A stretch of 64,000 bases of DNA from Coffea arabica (lineage: Eukaryota > Streptophyta > Magnoliopsida > Gentianales > Rubiaceae): positions 1,178,001 to 1,242,000 of the forward strand of contig NC_092310.1 of NCBI RefSeq assembly GCF_036785885.1. Direction: 5' to 3'. Shown piece after piece: positions 22,986-33,429 of the stretch (positions are counted from its first letter, which is position 1; each line of letters opens with the position of its first letter). Below the pieces are notes generated by a model that saw nothing but the letters and a program-made list of their open reading frames with translations, did not search any database and was not told the DNA's origin. Position numbers and translations under genes: made by a program.

Positions 22986-24697
22986 TGATAGACTGCAATT
23001 TATCTATTTATTTTATTATTATTTTCCCCTATTACCTGATTTGGTGTGGATTAATTGCTGGATTCTACTCATTTTTCTTAATTTACGTATATTTCAGGGA
23101 GTAAAACGAAAATATGATAACAGGTGCCAAATTGACAGGAAAAGAATTCAGATGATAAAGCTTGTCCCAGGGGCACTTTTGAAACAGAAGATGTCACGCC
23201 AATTTGGGAATTTTCGCAAAGGAATGACGGACAGAGGGCTTCTCTTCCTGTTGATGTGCGCCGCAATTAAAAAGAACCAAGGAGGAGGAAGTTCACTAGC
23301 TAGCTTGTGCGGGGTCTTCCGTCTGTAGCTTAGCAGCAATTCTTGACTTTTCCCTTGTACTTTACTTTTTGGCTTAAGAAACCTACGGATGTTAGGAAGA
23401 AAAGCAATTGCTAGCTTTTAGCTTTGACTATTCTTCTGGATCTCTTTTGATTCTGAATCCTGCGCATGGCAGGAACAAAAACTTGGGGAAGCTTTTGACT
23501 TTTCTTCATCTTTGAACCTTGAGTATTTACGCTTCTTTCGTGGTATGTGGTTCGAAGAAGAACAGAGGGCTACCTCTTGTGACTTTGCTATTTCTGCGAA
23601 AATGGCCGCTGCCCTCTTTATAATCTCCTGTGGGTTTAGTTCATCAATTATGAACTAATTTTCCAACTCTAGTCAAGAAGCAACGAAGGCTCTGGTTCGC
23701 TTAAAAATTGTGAGATCGATTTAATTTTACCTTTTTCTTTTATTTATTGGTATTCGCATATTCCCTGGTTGCAGCGCTTATGATTGTTTAATTAATTGGT
23801 TGTCTTGGATCCGGATAATTAATTGATTGGGTAATCTATTGTCAATTGGGACGTTAAATTCGTAATTGTTTAATTGTCTCAAAATAGTGACAACTGGCAC
23901 GATTAGATTCGTGCCAGGGGGATACGCGGGCTAATCTAAAATAACCCTGGTAGTGTGTTATTTGGTTAGAATAGGGCTCCTCTAATACGTAAGGCAATTG
24001 GGGAATTAAATTCTACGGGCGTACCTAGGATTATTTCTTAATTAGAACAGTGATTAACGGGCGTACCTTGATCACCGACACAGTAAAGAGGGGTTGACTG
24101 CCATCGCTTGTTTGGCAGTTATAACCTATTTATCAGTAAATAATTGGGATTGCCTTGCATCAATGATCAATTAGGTGAACCATTGCTGAAGTTACTTCTT
24201 GGCTAGATCTTTAGTTAATATTACCTTGATCTTGGTGAATTGTCATTTGATTTTTAGTTGCCTACTTTATTTTATTTTTAATTGTTTCCTTGCTTTAATT
24301 GAGTTAGGCTTTTAATTATTGTTATTCTAAGTTTATTGAATTGTGGTTTAATTCCTAATTAGTTATTTACTTTTACTTTCTTATTTGAATTTATTTGCTT
24401 GTTATCATTCCTACGAAATCACCCCCTGTGTTATTTTGGATTTCTTAAGAAACAAATATACCCAATCCCTGTGGATACGACCCTACTTGCCCTGTCTACG
24501 AATTCATAATTATTTGTGAAAAGAAATAACCATTCCATTCGGGTATATCGGATCAAGCAAACTCTTCGGGAACAGGGTGAATCAAGTAACCCATTGCACA
24601 CCTAGAGTCCCTGCTCCAGTACTTGGAATTGGGTTTTGGTCATTTTAACTGGTAATTAGGTTTAATTTTATTATTGCACAGGCTGACGACCCTGTCA
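22986..24697 (+). repeat. 5' LTR of the decayed Ty3 element, 1712 bp
   Basis: It starts TGATAGACTGC exactly where homology with the paralogous GLP spacer ends. It finishes CCTGTCA five bases before the primer binding site. It contains a perfect 8-bp hairpin TGGCACGA...TCGTGCCA at 23895-23916 and two copies of ACGGGCGTACCT at 24015 and 24057. It also has the CCTGTGGATACGACCC motif near 24468. No gene lies within it; the second LTR is not in the window. Confidence 0.85.
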
Positions 24698-24702
24698 ATT
24701 TT

Positions 24703-24720
24703 TGGCGCCGTTGCCGGGGA
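24703..24720 (+). promoter_or_regulatory. Primer binding site, tRNA-Asp
   Basis: TGGCGCCGTTGCCGGGGA is complementary to the 3' end of plant tRNA-Asp including CCA, and lies five bases after the LTR. This is the usual primer of Athila/Tat-type elements. Confidence 0.9.
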
Positions 24721-24788
24721 CTGGCGTTATTATTTGTTTCTTTTTAAATTCATTTTTTTGTCCTAATTTTCTAGTTTTCTTCTAGTGT

Positions 24789-26654
24789 ATGCCTTGATCT
24801 TCTCGCACAGGTGATTTGATTTTTGACCCTGAAGTAGAGAAGACCGTGCGTAGAACGAGAAAGGAAACCAGACAGCTCAGAGAAGAGCACTCCAGTGCTA
24901 CATCTCAGAGACCCGAGTCAGAAGTTGAACCAACAGATTCGTTTGGTAACACTTCGAGTGACTCTGACCAGGAGGAAGGCACCATGGCTAATGCACGAAC
25001 ACTAAGGGAGTTGGCTGCTCCTGATTTAACTCAGCAGCCTTTATGCATTACTTTCCCCACTTTAAATGATAACATTTCATTTGAACTAAAATCTGGTCTG
25101 ATTCAGCTTTTACCCTCTTTTCATGGTTTATCAGGTGAAGAGCCGTATAAGCATCTGCAGGAATTTGATGTCGTGTGCAACAGTATGAAGCCCCCGGGTA
25201 TCACAGAAGAGCAGATAAAAATGAGGGCATTCCCCTTCTCCTTGAAAGATTCTGCGAAGGACTGGCTGTACTACCTGTCACCAGGTAGCATCACCACGTG
25301 GGACCAATTGAAGAAAAATTTTTTGGATAAATATTTTCCTGCGTCCAGGGCTGCAAGTCTAAGGAAAGAAATTTGTGGGATCAAGCAGCATCCAGGGGAG
25401 TCACTTTATGAGTATTGGGAACGGTATAAGAACTTGTTGCGCAGGTGCCCCCAACACCAAATAAGTAAGCAGTTGATCATACAGTATTTTTATGAGAGAC
25501 TACTTTTTAGAGACAGGAGCATCATTGATGCTGCAAGTGGAGGGGCACTGGTGAACAAAATCCCTCAGGAAGCACGAGAGTTAATAGAGGGGATGACAGA
25601 GAATTCACAATAATTCAGTACAAGAGAGGATGTTCCAATACGTAAGGTGAATGAGGTAGAGACACCCTCTATGCAGCAGCAGCTAACTGAGTTGACCGCG
25701 TTTGTTAGGCAACTGGCTGTGAGAAATGCATCACAGGCCAGGGTGTGCGGGATTTGCACTGGTATGGGTCAATCTGCAGACATGTGCCCAATGATTCAGG
25801 AAAAAACTGCAGAACAGGTGAACATGGCTGACCACGCGCCCGCGCCAAGGAAGCAGTACGACCCTTACTCAAGCACCTACAACTCCGGGTGGAGAGATCA
25901 TCCCAACCTCAGTTATGGAGGAAATAGGCAGCCTAACTTTACACCGAACAGGTAGTCTAACTTTGTGCCAAATAGGCCACCAGGGTACCAGCAGCAATAC
26001 CAACCCCGACCACCTCCGGCCCCAAGCTCTGGCCCATCTTTGGAGGAGATGATGAAACAAATGATGACAACTATGGCTCAAAATCAGCAAAGGACGGAGG
26101 CAACCATTATGCAAAATCAGCAAAAGACGAACTCCGAAATGCAGGATATAAGGAATCAGATAAGTCAAATGGCCACAACAATCAACCGTTTGGATTCCCA
26201 GAACCAAGGTAAATTGCCATCTCAGCCCGAATTAAATCCGAAGAACGTGAGCGCAATGACCCTAAGGAGCGGGAAAGAAATTCAGGGGCCTGAACCTGTG
26301 ATCCCTAAGGATAAGGATGAGGAAAAGATCGAAAATGAGTTTGAAAGGGAAGACGACAATGGTGCAGATCTAAAGGTACTTCCTGACCCAATAATTACAG
26401 CTAAAACTAACCCGCCTTCTTTTCCTAGCAGGTTGGAAAAATCGAAAAAACAGGATAAGGAGAAGGAGATCTTGGAGGTTTTTCGTAAGGTTGAGATAAA
26501 TATCCCCCTCTTAGACGCAATCAAACAAGTACCAAAATATGCCAAGTTCCTAAGGGACTTGTGTGTCAACCGAAGGCGGTTGAGGGGAGATGAACGGGTT
26601 ATTGTTGGGGAGAATGTGTCAGCGGTCCTGCAGAGAAAGCTCCCACCAAAGTGA
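24789..26654 (+). pseudogene. Degenerate gag of the Ty3 element
   Basis: A single reading frame from the ATG at 24789 is broken by four nonsense codons: TGA at 24795 (codon 3), TAA at 25611, TAG at 25953 and TGA at 26652. Between them the gag domain is clear (LKDSAKDWLYYLSPGSITTW, WERYKNLLRRCPQHQ). After it come a zinc-knuckle remnant, a Q/N-rich linker (YNSGWRDHPNLS) and the KLPPK motif that precedes protease. Each stop can be explained by one C-to-T change in CGA, CAA or CAG. In the zinc knuckle (CGICTGMGQSADMC) the histidine has become Gln, so RNA binding would also be damaged. All pieces are in one frame with no indels. Confidence 0.88.
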
Positions 26655-26666
26655 GGGGACCCGGGT

Positions 26667-28027
26667 ATGTTTACTATTCCCTGTAGGATAGGTAATACTG
26701 TGTTCAGAAGGGCCATATTGGATCTGGGAGCATCAATCAATGTCATGCCTAAATCTATCTATGCTTCTCTAAAATTAGGTCCATTAAAAGAAACTGGAAT
26801 AATCATTCAATTAGCTGACCGAACTAATGCATATCCTGATGGGTTGGTTGAAGATGTGTTGGTAAAAGTCAATGATTTAGTATTTCCAGCTGATTTTTAT
26901 GTATTTGATATGGATGATGATCACTCTCCTGATCCCTCACCTTTGTTATTGGGTAGACCCTTTATGAGCACAGCACAAACAAAAATCGATGTTAATAAGG
27001 GTACCTTATCCATGGAATTTGATGGGAAAACTGTGCATTTTAATATCTTTGATACCATGAAATACCCCTCAAATTCCAACTTTAGCTCAGTTTTCTCTGT
27101 GAGTGCTATTGACCCTGTAGTGCAGGAAGTATTTGAAACTGGTGGCAGGGATGAGTTAGAGGTGGTTTTAACAAAGCACCTCGAGTTGGAGACAACTCCT
27201 GAGGTAGAGTGGAGCGAGGATCTAAAATGCATAATAGGTGTATTACACTCATTGCAGGCCACCACGAAAAGGTATGAAGTCTTACCTATTTTTACTCCCG
27301 AGTCTCACCAGAGGGTATTGCCATCTGTGGTGCAGGCACCTGTACTGGAGTTGAAACCTCTACCAGAACACCTGAAATATGCATATCTGGGTGATAATGA
27401 GCTTATAGACGAATGCCATTTGGGTTGTGCAATGCACCTGTAACATTCCAGAGGTGTATGGTAAGTATTTTTTCTGAATATGTAGAGAAAATTATTGAAG
27501 TTTTTATGGATGATTTCAGTGTGTATGGTGATAGTTTTGATACATGTCTAGATAATCTGAAATTGATCCTGATAAGGTGTATAGAGACTAATCTCGTGCT
27601 TAATTGGGAGAAATGTCATTTTATGGTTGAGTACGGGATAGTCCTGGGTCATGTGGTGTCGTCTAAAGGTATCGAGGTTGACAGGGCAAAAATAGATATT
27701 ATATCTGCATTACCTTACCCCGCGAGTGTGCGGGAGGTACGTTATTTCCTTGGACATGCAAGTTTTTATCGAAGGTTCATCAAGGATTTTTCAAAAATTG
27801 GGGCCCCGCTGTTCCAACTTCTACAAAAGGATGTAGCCTTCGAGTTTGATGACAAGTGTGAGAGAGCCTTCGACAAGTTGAAGGAATTGTTGACTTCACC
27901 CCCGATCATCCAGCCCCTTGACTGGAGTCTACCATTTGAGATTATGTGCGATGCCAGTGATCATGCCGTAGGGGCTGTATTGGGGCAAAGAGTAGGGAAT
28001 GCAGCTCACGTCATCTATTATGCATCC
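26667..28027 (+). pseudogene. Protease and truncated RT/RNase H of the Ty3 element
   Basis: The protease keeps DLGAS (active site) and LLLGRPF. After the linker ending HLKYAYLGDNE the frame jumps near 27408-27412 to MPFGLCNAPVTFQRC in another frame. The N-terminal part of reverse transcriptase, including the fingers and the first catalytic Asp, has therefore been deleted and the remainder frameshifted. The remaining RT carries FMDD as its catalytic box, then the connection and the start of RNase H (CDASDHAVGAVLGQR). The sequence ends at VIYYAS where the array LTR begins, and the LTR's first three bases supply a TGA stop. No integrase is visible. Confidence 0.88.
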
Positions 28028-29945
28028 TGACGGGTGTTTACTATAAGTGCAAGTTTAATTCCGAATTATACCCGTTTTTTCTGCAAGTATACAGGCCAAA
28101 AGCGTAGTATTGGGTATGTATCGGGTCGATCCCACGAGGAGCAATTAGAACAATTATTAGATACTAATTTACTCTATTATTTAGACTCACAATAAATTTG
28201 AGCAGAAAATTCAGAATTTAATTCAACTACAAAAATTCTTAGCTAGATAATTGCAATTCACAATAGGAGTAGAATTCACTAAATATTAAGATCTAGGGAT
28301 GTAGATTCCACCTATAATACAAAAGATCTAAAACGAATGAATTTAACACTTGTTACTACTCTTGTTTAACCAAGGATTCATTTCCAACAATACCAAAATC
28401 ACATTCTCATGATAATAATGGGTTAAAACAGATTAGTTTTCCCTAATCTCTTGGTAAATACTAAATCTGTTTTGTGCACACAGGAAATGTAAATTTCATC
28501 CACTTGAATGTATTTCTATTCTCATGAATATACTACTCAAGCTCTACTTATGTCATTCCATTATTTTTACCATTTCTCAATGAGTAAAAACAACTACAAA
28601 CCTACTATTGGTGATCAAACAACAACAAGTAATCCAACATACACAAGTAGATAGGTTAATATATACAAGATATAACAAGTATAAATCACAATCACTTCAT
28701 ATCACTTGACCATAAGCTTCATCTACTCCCTAGATTAAGGAAATTAGCTACTCATGAATGATGAAAAACTCAGAACTTCATTAATGCAAATCATCATGAA
28801 TTACAAATACAAAAAGAGTAAAGAAAGTCTTAGCCAAGATATGGTGAAGCCTTCCAAAAATCTCCTTTGTCTTGAACTTAGATGATTACAAGATGAAACC
28901 TCAATTGCCCCTTGCAAGTACCTAGCTAGAGAAAATATGTTTTTCTGTAAGAAGCTAAGCTACGTATGGCTCCCAGACCTCTCTCAATGTCTCAGCATAA
29001 AAACTACTCAAAGGCTCTATTTTTCCAAGTCAAATTCTATCCTTTGATTCTCAAATCTGCACTTTGTTAGCATAGTCAAAAACCAATATTTTTGACTTGA
29101 AAATAAGCCATCTTTACTGCCCTTTTGTCTTCTGAGGCATGTGCACCGAATTCTCTTGCAGATTGTAGCTGGAAAGTAGTTTGAACATAAGAGAATTGAC
29201 TGAGCAAATTGCAGAATTACGGCCAGAAAACGCGCCTACACAAAACGCGGTTACAAGTCACGTTTTGTGTACTCGCGTATTCACTTTGGCCTTAATTCAT
29301 CTGCGATTTTCTCTGTCATAAATGCCGAACTGGCTTTTGTACAAAACACCAAAGTTGTAACCCTTTGAATTAGCTTTCCAATTCTCTAAAAATCATCCAG
29401 ATCGGAGTTGTGCAGCCTGAGATATGGTCGAAATACTATCACCTGGTCAAACCTCTGTTTCCAGTTTCGACCACAGAGTGCAGCTTCTGTATTCCGACTT
29501 TTTGTCCATGAAAATGGCAGAATTGGATTTCGATGTCTTCATACGAATTGTAGGTCTCTTTCTTAGCTTAAAAATGGTATAAAGATCACCTTAATCCGAT
29601 AAGTGTAGCTCCAGATATGATCAAAATACTGAAGAGTGTCAAAACTGATTTGTCTTGCATTTCCTCACTTGAACGTTTTTCACTTCATTCTTCTTGTTAC
29701 CACTTGAATTCATCACCAACTTTCTATTTTTCATCTCATTTGACATCCTTTGGTGATTGAATCATCATTCCTGCATAAAAATGAAGTTTTTATCATTAAA
29801 ATCACTAAAAATGCAATATTATCCACTTTTACCAAAAATATATAATTTTACCAAAAACCTCTTTATTTTATTTATAAAACTAGATAATCAACTCAAAATT
29901 AACTAATAAAATGCACTTAAAAATACGTAAAATAAACTCTTATCA
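28028..29945 (-). repeat. Array LTR 1 (left-most, 3' LTR of unit 1), 1918 bp
   Basis: On the minus strand it starts TGATAAGAGTTTA and ends CACCCGTCA. The bases before it on the plus strand, CATCC (28023-28027), are the likely 5-bp target duplication in the host RNase H sequence. It carries AAAACGCG motifs at about 29228-29276 and the conserved GTGGGATCGACCC motif near its minus-strand end. It has LTR-1-specific bases (for example CTACTATTGG, GTCCATGAAAA) not found in LTRs 2-4. Confidence 0.92.
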
Positions 29946-29984
29946 AATACCCCCACACTTGAATCATTGCTTGTCCTCAAGCAA
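29946..29984 (-). promoter_or_regulatory. Outer polypurine tract and hairpin, unit 1
   Basis: On the minus strand the hairpin TTGCTTGAGGACAAGCAA (29967-29984) is followed by AAGTGTGGGGGTATT (29946-29960) and then the LTR. The purine tract primes plus-strand DNA synthesis in LTR elements. The hairpin has a 7-bp perfect stem and an AGGA loop. Identical modules lie at 38821-38859, 47709-47747 and 56598-56636. Confidence 0.8.
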
Positions 29985-30542
29985 TATAAAATTCCAACCA
30001 TCAATGATCCAAAAATTTGAAAATAAACATATGTAGTATTTCAACTCCGTTTCCTTAAATCAAGGTAAATAACCCTTATGTGATCTTTTAATTAACCTCA
30101 AGTACTCATAATATCAAGCAAAGAAGAGCCAAGTATACCATAATTTTACTAATTTAACTCAATTTCTCATTTTTACCCAATTTTACAAGCAAGCAACTCA
30201 TATAGTCAATAAAGATGCTAACTAATCTCATGATCAACTTCTTTATTTTTCTTAAAGAGGGATTTATTTTCTTTTATTTTCTTTTTTCTTTTTTCTTTTT
30301 TTTAATATATTTTAAGAGTTAAATACTACTTAAGTTGTGAAAAATACCTTTTGACGCGAAGATCGACATTTTTAGATGAAGATCACCGGTTACTCAATAT
30401 TTCACATACTCAAGTTGCTTTTCATACTCTTAATTCAAGTACCGTTTTACGCGAAAGTCGACATTTGTAGATGAAAACTCCCGGTTACTAAGTACAAGAA
30501 CCATTGGAGTAGAATAACTCTTTTCTTTTTTTTTTATACAAA

Positions 30543-30573
<31 letters not shown>

Positions 30574-30848
30574 AATAATAAAATTCCCTCTAAAAAGCAA
30601 TCATGAGAAGAGAGTAACACTTATTGACCATATTAATTCCTTAACTTGTAAAATCAAATAAAAAGAAGAAATTTCATCAAATATGCAAAATTTAGGCATA
30701 ATTTTCTCTACTTTACTAGATATACTTTCCTACAAATGTCAAAATTATAATCACATAATAATCAATTCCAAGTTAACTGAGAAAAGAAGTTTCAAAACCA
30801 CATATATCTATTTCAAAAAGGATAAGTGACAAAATTTTATTTGTTTAT

Positions 30849-30880
<32 letters not shown>

Positions 30881-31016
30881 AGTATAAGGTTTTGGAAAAA
30901 TTTTGACAGAGTTTCCCTTTAAAAGTGGACTAAACTCCCTGCCAGCAACCACAAGAAACACAATTTAAGCACAAGAATTATATCTAACACAACTAAAATC
31001 ACAAGTACCACACATT
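29985..31016 (-). other. Non-coding region between the two polypurine modules, unit 1
   Basis: No gene is seen. It holds a 50-bp direct repeat (30346-30395 and 30441-30490) and two (TA)n tracts near 30541 and 30853 that vary in length among units. The same region recurs in the other three units. Confidence 0.65.
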
Positions 31017-31056
31017 TCTTCCCCCACATTTAGAATACACATTGTCCTCAATGTGT
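31017..31056 (-). promoter_or_regulatory. Inner polypurine-like module with hairpin, unit 1
   Basis: On the minus strand the hairpin ACACATTGAGGACAATGTGT (31037-31056) is followed 11 bases later by ATGTGGGGGAAG. Its layout matches the outer module: the same AGGA loop, spacing and GTGGGGG core, but a different and still perfectly paired stem. It lies about 245 bp downstream of the 401-aa ORF. Copies are at 39905-39944, 48794-48833 and 57683-57722. Confidence 0.65.
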
Positions 31057-31300
31057 AGGGAAAGAAAAGAAAAGAAACAAAAGAAAGGAACAAGTGACTC
31101 CCCAAGTGATATGGCTGTGGTCCAGTGAAGCCTTGAAGCATGAGTCATCGACCGCTCAACCATCTATAGTCAACGACCTACTAGTTACTGCCACAAGTTC
31201 CAATATTCAAAATAAGGAATGTAAGTTAACATTTTTCAAACAAAAGATAAAAATAACATGCAAACAAGCAAACAAAAGAAAAGCCAGCCAAAGGGCAGCC

Positions 31301-32506
31301 TCAATCATCCTCTTCATTGTCATCTTCATCATTATCGACGGGAGGTGGATGTAAGCCTAGATGATGTTCAATGCGGTCCAGGCGAGTATCTAGTCGGGCT
31401 AAATGATGGTCGATGTCATCCAAGCGGCCGAAAAGCCGCTGCCAATTGGTTTGTGGCGGAGGAGGAGGTGGTGCTGCAGTAGATGGTCCAGCTTCCTCGC
31501 GACCATGTCTAGCCTTCTGTCTCCGTTCCTGAACAGGGCGTGGAATGTCCCCCGTGCCAATACCAAGCCGACGAAGAGTAGTAAGAGTCATTTCAGCTCG
31601 TGGAGGAACATTCTCCCGCCTCATGCCTTCCAAGCGAACCTCAAAACGGGGGAAGATTAAAGTCAGTAGACGAGGAAATGATAATTTGAAAGAAGTTGTC
31701 TTACGCCTCGCCGTAGACCGAATGTGGCTAATGATGATGTTAGGCAGCGAAATGTGAGCATATGGAGACGTCCGGTTATGGAACATGTAATCCAAGAAGT
31801 AGATATCGCTCTTGCGAACCTCCGTGTGCCCCGTCTTCTTAGGAATAACATTGTGAGCCACTATATAAATGATAAGACGATGACGAGGTTCGAACACATT
31901 CGCCAATATGGTCTCCTTCCTTGTAGAGCGAAAAGGTTGGTACTCGAGACCAAATCTGGCCATGGCCAATGATGGATCCCACCTCCTATTCGGGGGAACA
32001 AACTCCTTCTTCAGATCTACTGGACGTCCGTCATCCATACACCCCACAATAGCAGCCAAATCTTGACGTGACAAGACGATTCGTCTTCCACGCACCCAGG
32101 ACTCAACCATTTCTCCACTGTGGCGCGTCTTACTCTCAATGTTGGCGTAAAACTCGCGCACCAAGTCGGGGTAGTAATGGTTTGGTAAGGTGAGAATCGG
32201 AGCCCATCCTAGCTGAGCAAAAGCCTCTGAGATGTTATACATCATCTCAACTGTTGGGTTGACATGCATCTCGAACAGGAATTCCAAGTTAGCATGCTCC
32301 TCATGCCATTCTTGATTCCTGCGAGTATTGAACCTAGCACTGTCAAATACCGATCTACCCGCTCCACGGGAGCTGCCCTCACCAGGCTGTCGACTAACCG
32401 GTGGCGGAGAAGGTGAACTCTCCTCCTCAGACACGTCCATCTCTTCATTAACCTCTCTCTCCTCACTACTAGAGGATGAAAGTACCGCTCTTCTTCCCCT
32501 TGGCAT
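31301..32506 (-). CDS. Second ORF of the array element, 401 aa, plant-transposon-protein domain (unit 1)
   Basis: This position, downstream of the gag-pol part, is where Athila-type elements carry an extra, so-called env-like ORF. The protein starts with an S/E/P-rich acidic segment (SSSSSEEREVNEEMDVSEEE). Its central domain (LVREFYANIESK, WVRGRRIVLSRQDLAAIVGC, LIIYIVAHNVIPKK) resembles the 'putative plant transposon protein' family found in retrotransposon ORFs. A proline stretch follows, then a short coiled coil (RLDDIDHHLARLDTRLDRIE) and a D/E tail. No signal peptide or membrane segment is visible, so an envelope role is not supported. A splice acceptor TTTTCTTTTAG ends six bases before the ATG. 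Function is unknown; identical proteins in all four units suggest very recent amplification. Confidence 0.8.
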   Translation of the reverse strand: MPRGRRAVLSSSSSEEREVNEEMDVSEEESSPSPPPVSRQPGEGSSRGAGRSVFDSARFNTRRNQEWHEEHANLEFLFEMHVNPTVEMMYNISEAFAQLGWAPILTLPNHYYPDLVREFYANIESKTRHSGEMVESWVRGRRIVLSRQDLAAIVGCMDDGRPVDLKKEFVPPNRRWDPSLAMARFGLEYQPFRSTRKETILANVFEPRHRLIIYIVAHNVIPKKTGHTEVRKSDIYFLDYMFHNRTSPYAHISLPNIIISHIRSTARRKTTSFKLSFPRLLTLIFPRFEVRLEGMRRENVPPRAEMTLTTLRRLGIGTGDIPRPVQERRQKARHGREEAGPSTAAPPPPPPQTNWQRLFGRLDDIDHHLARLDTRLDRIEHHLGLHPPPVDNDEDDNEEDD

Positions 32507-32511
32507 AGTAC

Positions 32512-33172
32512 CTAAAAGAAAATGTTACAATTAACCACATGTATTTAGACACACTGCGCAATTTGGCAATGAATATCCGAAAATGATCCAAATAATCTCT
32601 AAAGTGTCCTTGCAAGTGATAATTCGTCCAATAACTAATGTAAAAGACCGAATCAAGAAGAGCCATAATTTTTGCCAAAAATTGTTCAAAATCACCAATT
32701 GAAACAAGATATTGAATAATTATAACCCAATCAGTGAAATTAACAATAATTATGATTATAACTATTTAGAATTAACAATAATAACATGCCTTTAGCTATA
32801 ATCATGTTTAAGCAAAAATTAAACCAATTAACTCACTAAATCAACCATATTACTCAATATACACAATGCACATGCCCAATCATCATCAACTAACCATCCT
32901 TAACCATAATTAATCATCACCAATGGCTCAAAAACATCCTAGTTCCTTTTTCCAATTTCGTCTAAATATAGCAATTGTGAATTTTAAAGTAATAATGACC
33001 AACAAATTGCTACATTTAAACTCATAAACATACTTAAACAATCTCAATAAGCATGAATAAATTCAAAAATAGTCAAATACATCATTAAATTTTCGACATT
33101 AAAAGATGTCAGATAGCTCAGGAAAAAAAAATATAACTTTCTAAAATCAAAAGATTTGATGAAGAAACTTAC
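32512..33172 (-). other. Probable leader intron of the second ORF, unit 1
   Basis: On the minus strand GATTGAG|GTAAGTTTC at 33173/33172 is an excellent donor. TTTTCTTTTAG|GTACT at 32512/32511 is an excellent acceptor just before the ATG at 32506. The exon upstream contains TTAGGGTT, a telo-box-like leader motif. The predicted intron is 661 nt, AT-rich and has no long frame. It would let the second ORF be translated from a spliced RNA. Equivalent positions are 41400-42060, 50289-50949 and 59178-59838. Confidence 0.6.
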
Positions 33173-33429
33173 CTCAATCACGTAGAAGGATGTTTGGTGA
33201 TGCTAAAATTGCAAAAAGCCCTATAAAACAAACTCCAATTGACCTCCAATTGAAGAAATTAGAGTTGAAGAACCCTAACCTTCAATCCTTCAAAAACTGA
33301 ATTTAAGGTGTTTTTCTTGGATTTTAATCAGTTAAAAAGGTTGTATGAAGCTCAAAAAGTGTTGGGTTGATGATTTCTAGCAAGATTATGGAGTAAAAAT
33401 GAAGATTTGTGAGGTAGTTAGAAGGAAAA

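Larger units (their letters stand above)
22986..28027 (+). mobile_element. Decayed Ty3 (Athila/Tat-like) retrotransposon, 5' portion
   Basis: LTR, tRNA-Asp primer site, gag, protease and part of reverse transcriptase/RNase H are present in order on the plus strand. The element sits in an X-type GLP spacer; the expected 5-bp duplication is GTTTT at 22981-22985. It carries four nonsense codons and a pol deletion, so it is dead. Its 3' half lies beyond the nested array that interrupts it at 28027 and is outside this window. Confidence 0.88.

Noticed and set aside
23041-23339. Short open frames inside the decayed Ty3 LTR
   Set aside because: They overlap in both strands inside a non-coding LTR and have no recognisable protein features.
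31094-31972. Several plus-strand open frames opposite the 401-aa ORF
   Set aside because: They are antisense shadows of a minus-strand coding region with strong domain-like content.
31301-32506. Second ORF as a true envelope glycoprotein
   Set aside because: No signal peptide, transmembrane segment or glycosylation-rich ectodomain can be seen; the protein is acidic, proline-rich and coiled coil at its end.
33240-33290. Telomeric repeat near AACCCTAA
   Set aside because: There is a single occurrence in the leader of the second ORF; a telo-box promoter/leader motif is a simpler reading.
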